From Trichloromonas sp034002365 (lineage in GTDB: Bacteria; Desulfobacterota; Desulfuromonadia; Desulfuromonadales; Trichloromonadaceae), in the NCBI GenBank assembly GCA_034002365.1, contig JAVFAR010000001.1:45352-109351 (forward strand): DNA of 64,000 nt, written 5' to 3'. The stretch's first letter is position 1, and each line of letters begins with the position of its first letter. This document shows, in pieces, positions 59,739 to 64,000 of this stretch. The translations under genes were made by a program, and so were the position numbers. A model generated the notes under the pieces. It was not told the DNA's origin. It worked only from the letters and a program-made list of their open reading frames with translations, and did not search any database.

Positions 59739-60671
59739 ATGTCTTTCCGCCATAAGCATATCCTTGGCACGGAACAGCTCTCCAGAGAAGACATCGAACT
59801 GATTCTCGATACCGCCGAAAGTCTCAGGGAAATCAACAGCCGCGAGATCAAGAAGGTGCCGGCCTTGCGGGGCAAGACCATCGTCAACCTCTTCTACGAG
59901 GCCAGCACCCGCACCCGCACCTCCTTCGAAATCGCCGGCAAACGTCTTTCCGCCGACACCATCAACATGACCGCCTCCACCTCCTCGGTGACCAAGGGCG
60001 AGACGCTGGAGGATACCGCCAAGAACATCCAGGCGATGAAGCCCGATATCATCGTCATGCGCCATTCCGCCTCCGGCGCCCCGCACTACCTGGCCGAGCG
60101 CATCCACTGCTCGGTCATCAACGCCGGCGACGGCGCCCACGAGCATCCCAGCCAGGCGCTTCTCGACCTGCTCACCATCCGCCAGCACAAAGGCAGGCTC
60201 GAAGGGCTGACCGTCGCCATCGTCGGCGACATCACCCACAGCCGGGTGGCCCGTTCCGACCTCTACGCCATGACCAAGATGGGGATGAAGGTCCGACTCT
60301 GCGGCCCCGGCACCATGATGCCGCCGGGGATCGAGCGCCTCGGCGCCGAGGTCTTCACCGACATGGACGACGCGGTGCGCGACGCCGACGTGGTCATGAT
60401 GCTGCGCATCCAACTGGAGCGCCAGGGCAAAACGTTGCTGCCGACCCTGCGCGAATATGCCCGCCTTTACGGACTCAATCCGGCGCGCCTGGCCCTGGCC
60501 AAGCCCGACGCCATCGTCATGCATCCCGGCCCCCTGAACCGTGGGGTGGAAATTTCCTCTTATGTGGCCGACGGCGGACAAAGCGTGATTCTCGACCAGG
60601 TGGAAAACGGCGTGGCGGTGCGCATGGCTCTTCTCTACCTGGTGGCCGGCGGCGAACCGAGTGAATCCTGA
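59739..60671 (+). CDS. pyrB: Aspartate carbamoyltransferase catalytic subunit
   Basis: The 310-residue enzyme condenses carbamoyl phosphate and aspartate. Conserved parts are the carbamoyl-phosphate loop FYEASTRTRTSFE, the SSVTKGET loop, HPSQALLDLLT and the MHPGPLNRGVEI region near the end. No pyrI regulatory subunit gene is present, as in PyrR-type operons. The ATG has GGGAGG upstream and lies 21 bp after pyrR. Confidence 0.96.
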   Translation: MSFRHKHILGTEQLSREDIELILDTAESLREINSREIKKVPALRGKTIVNLFYEASTRTRTSFEIAGKRLSADTINMTASTSSVTKGETLEDTAKNIQAMKPDIIVMRHSASGAPHYLAERIHCSVINAGDGAHEHPSQALLDLLTIRQHKGRLEGLTVAIVGDITHSRVARSDLYAMTKMGMKVRLCGPGTMMPPGIERLGAEVFTDMDDAVRDADVVMMLRIQLERQGKTLLPTLREYARLYGLNPARLALAKPDAIVMHPGPLNRGVEISSYVADGGQSVILDQVENGVAVRMALLYLVAGGEPSES

Positions 60672-60678
60672 TGGCGTC

Positions 60679-60786
60679 GCAAAAACTCACCAACTGCTGC
60701 GTTGCTGCCATCATCTCGCTGCTTCGACGTACGTAAGTACGCCTCATTGCTCGACGACGGCGCGCCTTGCATTTGGCGCTTTTTGC
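60679..60786. repeat. Interspersed palindromic repeat element between pyrB and pyrC
   Basis: A roughly 108-bp block bounded by inverted ends GCAAAAA (60679-60685) and TTTTTGC (60780-60786), with a central perfect palindrome CGTAC-GTAA-GTACG (60728-60741). The arms are partly complementary. Sequences built around ACGTACGTAAGTACGCCTC resemble intergenic repeats I recall from Geobacter-type genomes; this is the only copy I see here. It fills most of the 186-bp gap and carries no gene of its own. Confidence 0.6.
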
Positions 60787-60857
60787 TTAGCCATGCAACA
60801 GGATTTGCGAAAGCATCAACCCTGATTTTGACGATTTTCCTTAAAGAGGTGACGGAT

Positions 60858-62129
60858 ATGAGCATTCTTATCAAAGGCGGCCGGATCATCGATCCGGCCA
60901 ACGGCATCGACGATACACTTGACCTGCTGATTCAGGATGGGCGCATCACCCAGGTCGGCAAAAATCTGGACGGCAAAGGCGCCGAAGTCATCGACGCCGC
61001 CGGGCTGCTGGTGACCCCCGGTCTGATCGACATGCACGTGCATCTGCGCGATCCCGGCCAGGAGTACAAGGAGGATATCGTCTCCGGCACGAGAGCGGCG
61101 GTGGCCGGCGGCTTCACTTCGGTGGCCTGCATGCCGAACACCAACCCGATCAACGACAACAAGGCGGTTACCCGCTACATCATCGAAAAAGCGAAAGCGG
61201 AAGGGACGGCCAACGTTTTCCCCATCGGCAGCATCACCAAAGGGCTGAAAGGAGAAACCCTCAGCGAGATGGGGGATCTCAAGGATGCCGGCTGCGTCGC
61301 CCTGTCCGACGACGGCAGGCCGGTGAGCGACGGCGAGATCATGCGCCGCGCCCTCGAATATGCCAAACCCTTCGGCTTGCCGCTCATTTCCCACGCCGAG
61401 GATCTTTCCCTGGTCGGCGAAGGGGTGATGAATTACGGCTTCGTCGCCACCGAACTCGGCCTCAAGGGCATTCCCTGGGCCGCCGAGGATGCCGCCACCG
61501 CCCGCGACGTGCTCCTCGCCGAATTTACCGGCGCCCGTCTGCATGTGGCCCACGTTTCCACCAAGGGCTCGGTGGAGATCGTCCGCGCCGCCAAGAAGCG
61601 CGGAGTCAAGGTGACCTGCGAGGCGACTCCTCATCACTTCACCCTGACCGAGGAAGCGGTGCGCGGCTACGACACCAACGCCAAGATGAATCCGCCGCTG
61701 CGTACCGCCGAAGATCTGGCGGCTCTGCGTCAGGGGCTGGCCGACGGCACCGTCGACGCCATCGCCACCGACCACGCGCCCCATCATATCGACGAGAAGA
61801 ATGTCGAGTTCAACGTCGCCCTGAACGGCATCGTCGGTCTCGAAACCGCACTGCCGCTGAGCCTCGCCCTGGTTCGCGACGGCGTCCTTGCCCTTGGCGC
61901 CATGGTCGAAAAGCTCACCTGCGCCCCCGCCCGCATCCTCGGCATCCCGCGCGGCACCCTGAGCGTCGGCGCCGTCGCCGACGTCACCCTGATCGACCCG
62001 GATCTGAAATGGACGGTTGAAGCCGCTAAGCTTCAGTCGAAGAGCAAGAATACGCCTTTTAACGGCTGGAACGTACAGGGCGCGGCGGTTCGCACCATCG
62101 TCGGCGGCAAAACGGTCCATCAACGTTAA
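60858..62129 (+). CDS. pyrC: Dihydroorotase
   Basis: The 423-residue type I dihydroorotase has the metal-binding DMHVHLRDPG, the NTNPINDN segment, metal-ligand histidines in ISHAED and HVAHVS, and ATDHAPHH. It forms dihydroorotate from carbamoyl aspartate. ATG 60858 with AAAGAGGTGA upstream was chosen; the open frame back to 60702 runs through the repeat element and is not coding. Third gene of the pyr operon. Confidence 0.96.
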   Translation: MSILIKGGRIIDPANGIDDTLDLLIQDGRITQVGKNLDGKGAEVIDAAGLLVTPGLIDMHVHLRDPGQEYKEDIVSGTRAAVAGGFTSVACMPNTNPINDNKAVTRYIIEKAKAEGTANVFPIGSITKGLKGETLSEMGDLKDAGCVALSDDGRPVSDGEIMRRALEYAKPFGLPLISHAEDLSLVGEGVMNYGFVATELGLKGIPWAAEDAATARDVLLAEFTGARLHVAHVSTKGSVEIVRAAKKRGVKVTCEATPHHFTLTEEAVRGYDTNAKMNPPLRTAEDLAALRQGLADGTVDAIATDHAPHHIDEKNVEFNVALNGIVGLETALPLSLALVRDGVLALGAMVEKLTCAPARILGIPRGTLSVGAVADVTLIDPDLKWTVEAAKLQSKSKNTPFNGWNVQGAAVRTIVGGKTVHQR

Positions 62130-62212
62130 CCCCTGATTTTCACCCGCCCGGCGAAGTCGTCAACCCCGTGCTTCGCTGGGCACCCCGCAATTCATAAGGA
62201 GTCCCACGCATA

Positions 62213-63349
62213 ATGAAAGCCATTCTGGCCCTGGCCGACGGCCGGGTCTTCCACGGAAAATCCTTCGGCGCCACCGGCGAAGTCACCGGCGAGGTGGTCT
62301 TCAACACCAGCATGACCGGTTATCAGGAGATCCTCACCGATCCCTCCTATCGCGGCGAGATCGTCGCCATGACCTACCCGATGATCGGCAACTGCGGCAT
62401 CAATCCCGAGGATGTGGAATCCTCCCGCCCGCATCTGGCCGGTTTCGTGGTCAAGGAATACCACGAGGTGCCGAGCAACTGGCGTGCGCGCATGAGCCTC
62501 GACGCCTATCTCAAGGAGAACGGCATCGTCGGCATCCAGGGGATCGACACCCGGGCGCTGGTCCGTCACATCCGTGATCACGGCGCCCAGACCGGCATCA
62601 TCTCCTCGGTCGATACGGACAACGCGAGCCTGGTGGAAAAAGCCCGGCGGGCGCCTTCCATCGTCGGCCGCGACCTGGTGCGGGAAGTGACCTGCGCCGC
62701 CCCTTACCATTGGGACGAAGGGTTGTGGGAACTGGGCCAGGGCTATACGCGCCCCGAGGCGCCGGCGCGCTTCAAGGTGGTGGCCTACGATTTCGGCATT
62801 AAACGCAACATCCTGCGCAATCTGGTCAGTCTCGGTTGCGACATTACCGTCGTTCCTGCCGAGACTCCGGCCGAAGAGGTTCTGGCGATGAATCCGGACG
62901 GGGTTTTCCTCAGCAACGGCCCCGGCGATCCCGAGCCGATCCGCTACGCTCAGGAAAACATCCGCAAAATCCTCGGTAAGAAGCCGATTTTCGGGATCTG
63001 CCTCGGCCATCAGCTACTCAGCCTGGCTCTGGGCGGCAAAACCTATAAGCTCAAATTCGGTCATCGCGGCGGCAACCAGCCGGTCTTGCAGGGGGATCAG
63101 CACGCCGTGGAAATTACCTCGCAGAATCACGGTTTTGCCGTCGATGCCGCCTCCATCACCGACAGCGCGGTACAGACCCATGTCAATCTCAACGACAACA
63201 CCGTCGAGGGGATTTGCCACCGGACGCTCCCGGCCTTCTCCGTCCAGTACCACCCCGAGGCTTCGCCCGGTCCCCACGACGCCCGCTATCTCTTCGACCG
63301 CTTCATCGCGATGATGGAAAAGGAAAAAACAGTGACGAGTGACGCGTAA
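62213..63349 (+). CDS. carA: Carbamoyl-phosphate synthase small subunit
   Basis: The 378-residue glutaminase subunit has the N-terminal CPSase domain (ALADGRVFHGKSFGATGEVTGEVVFNTSMTGYQEILTDPSY) and a class I amidotransferase domain with nucleophile in GICLGHQLLSLALGG and the His/Glu of YHPEASPGPHD. The ATG is preceded by AAGGA. The last six codons (VTSDA region) are formed by a heptamer repeat that continues into the carA-carB gap, so the C-terminal tail looks repeat-derived. Confidence 0.96.
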   Translation: MKAILALADGRVFHGKSFGATGEVTGEVVFNTSMTGYQEILTDPSYRGEIVAMTYPMIGNCGINPEDVESSRPHLAGFVVKEYHEVPSNWRARMSLDAYLKENGIVGIQGIDTRALVRHIRDHGAQTGIISSVDTDNASLVEKARRAPSIVGRDLVREVTCAAPYHWDEGLWELGQGYTRPEAPARFKVVAYDFGIKRNILRNLVSLGCDITVVPAETPAEEVLAMNPDGVFLSNGPGDPEPIRYAQENIRKILGKKPIFGICLGHQLLSLALGGKTYKLKFGHRGGNQPVLQGDQHAVEITSQNHGFAVDAASITDSAVQTHVNLNDNTVEGICHRTLPAFSVQYHPEASPGPHDARYLFDRFIAMMEKEKTVTSDA

Positions 63350-63397
63350 CGAGAAAAAAACTAACCACTCGTCACTCGTCACCTGTCACTCGTCACT
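63331..63397. repeat. Heptamer repeats with 13-bp inverted copy across the carA-carB junction
   Basis: AGTGACGAGTGAC (63331-63343), inside the carA 3' end, is the exact reverse complement of GTCACTCGTCACT (63385-63397). Between them CACTCGTCACTCGTCAC (63366-63382) repeats the heptamer CACTCGT. The inverted copies can form a large hairpin between carA and carB; the tandem heptamers suggest a variable-number repeat. Confidence 0.75.
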
Positions 63398-63411
63398 GAG
63401 GTAATAAAAGA

Positions 63412-64000
63412 ATGCCCAAACGTACGGACATCAAAAAGATTCTCATCGTCGGCGCGGGGCCGATCATTATCGGTCAGGCTTGTGAGTTCGACTATTCCGG
63501 CACCCAGGCCTGCAAGGCGTTGAAGGAAGAGGGGTACGAAGTCGTCCTGCTTAATTCCAATCCGGCGACGATCATGACCGACCCCGGCTTCGCCGACCGC
63601 ACCTATGTGGAGCCGGTGACCCCCGAGGTGCTGGCCCGAATCATCGAAAAGGAGCGTCCCGACGCCCTGCTGCCGACCCTTGGCGGGCAGACCGCCCTCA
63701 ACACGGCGGTGGCGGTGGCCAAGAACGGCACCCTCGACAAATTCGGCGTGGAACTGATCGGCGCCAAGCTGCCGGCCATCGAAATGGCCGAGGACCGGAC
63801 CCTGTTCAAGCAGGCCATGGAACGGATCGGCGTGGCCGTCCCCCGCTCGGGTCTGGCCCATAATTACCAGGAAGCGATGGAGGTCGTCGAGCACGTGGGC
63901 TTTCCCGCCATCATCCGGCCGTCCTTCACCCTGGGCGGCACCGGCGGCGGCATCGCCTACAACCGGGAAGAGTACGAGACCATGGCCCTGGCCGGGATCG
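63412..64000 (+). CDS. carB: Carbamoyl-phosphate synthase large subunit (3' truncated by window edge)
   Basis: The first 196 codons of CarB: MPKRTDIKKILIVGAGPIIIGQACEFDYSGTQACKAL, then NSNPATIMTDPGFADRTYVEPVTPEVL and PTLGGQTALN, all typical of the N-terminal pre-ATP-grasp domain, followed by the start of the first ATP-grasp (FPAIIRPSFTLGGTGGGIAYN). It makes carbamoyl phosphate from bicarbonate, ATP and the ammonia delivered by CarA. The SD is weak (GAGG). The gene runs off the window. Confidence 0.95.
   Translation, partial: MPKRTDIKKILIVGAGPIIIGQACEFDYSGTQACKALKEEGYEVVLLNSNPATIMTDPGFADRTYVEPVTPEVLARIIEKERPDALLPTLGGQTALNTAVAVAKNGTLDKFGVELIGAKLPAIEMAEDRTLFKQAMERIGVAVPRSGLAHNYQEAMEVVEHVGFPAIIRPSFTLGGTGGGIAYNREEYETMALAGI

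Overview
The window is 64 kb of gene-dense, GC-rich bacterial chromosome with almost no accessory DNA. Gene content and order point to a deltaproteobacterium of the Desulfuromonadales (Geobacter/Desulfuromonas/Pelobacter relatives). Signs include a PxxKW cysteine-rich protein, DUF4388 and HEAT-repeat proteins inside a chemosensory cluster, a class I hybrid cluster protein behind a TTGAC-N4-GTCAA box, a surE-pcm-DedA-nlpD-rpoS block and a CXXCH-bearing DUF3365-type sensor kinase. The taxon is inferred from this content; no rRNA gene is present.

Layout. 1-5.1 kb: 3' end of mutL, miaA, hfq, a cluster of hairpins, a PDZ/radical SAM DUF512 protein, a TPR protein and an LrgA/LrgB pair. 5.2-9.7 kb: a minus-strand PxxKW protein, then rnc, an Elp3-like radical SAM gene, era and der. 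9.7-20.3 kb: one long chemosensory operon (DUF4388 protein, REC, CheA, CheW, REC, CheW, HEAT-repeat protein, CheR, CheB, GAF/coiled-coil protein, REC) that contains no methyl-accepting receptor gene. 20.3-27.6 kb: infA, leuS, lptE, holA, rpsT (minus), murJ, ogt. 27.6-35.2 kb: tRNA-Val(GAC), thrS-infC-rpmI-rplT, pheS-pheT, ihfA, a MerR-type regulator. 35.2-43 kb: surE-pcm-DedA-nlpD-rpoS-apt, tRNA-Arg(CCU), a secretin-N-domain protein, an MTH1187-type protein, tRNA-Cys(GCA), a TauE-type permease and a MEMO-family protein. 43-51.3 kb: gltX, a small exported protein, pal, hcp (minus), an EVE protein, an AsmA-like protein, a class II aldolase. 51.4-64 kb: a heme-motif hybrid kinase, a long-chain acyl-CoA ligase (minus), lepA-lepB, then pyrR-pyrB-pyrC-carA-carB, with carB cut by the window end.

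How the parts work together. Most of the window is housekeeping: translation, tRNA modification and charging, RNA processing, envelope biogenesis and pyrimidine synthesis. The regulatory DNA is the most informative part. The pyrimidine operon has a complete PyrR-type attenuator (promoter, PyrR-binding hairpin, terminator) ahead of pyrR. infC appears to start at ATA, and infA and rpsT at TTG. hcp has a perfect FNR/HcpR-class palindrome upstream. leuS and pheS have unusual hairpin leaders. The two most system-like loci are the receptor-less chemosensory operon and the single-gene phosphorelay with a predicted periplasmic c-type heme. I saw no prophage, insertion sequence, CRISPR array, restriction or defence island. 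All coordinates and motif reads come from the sequence by eye; family names come from recognised motifs, not database searches.
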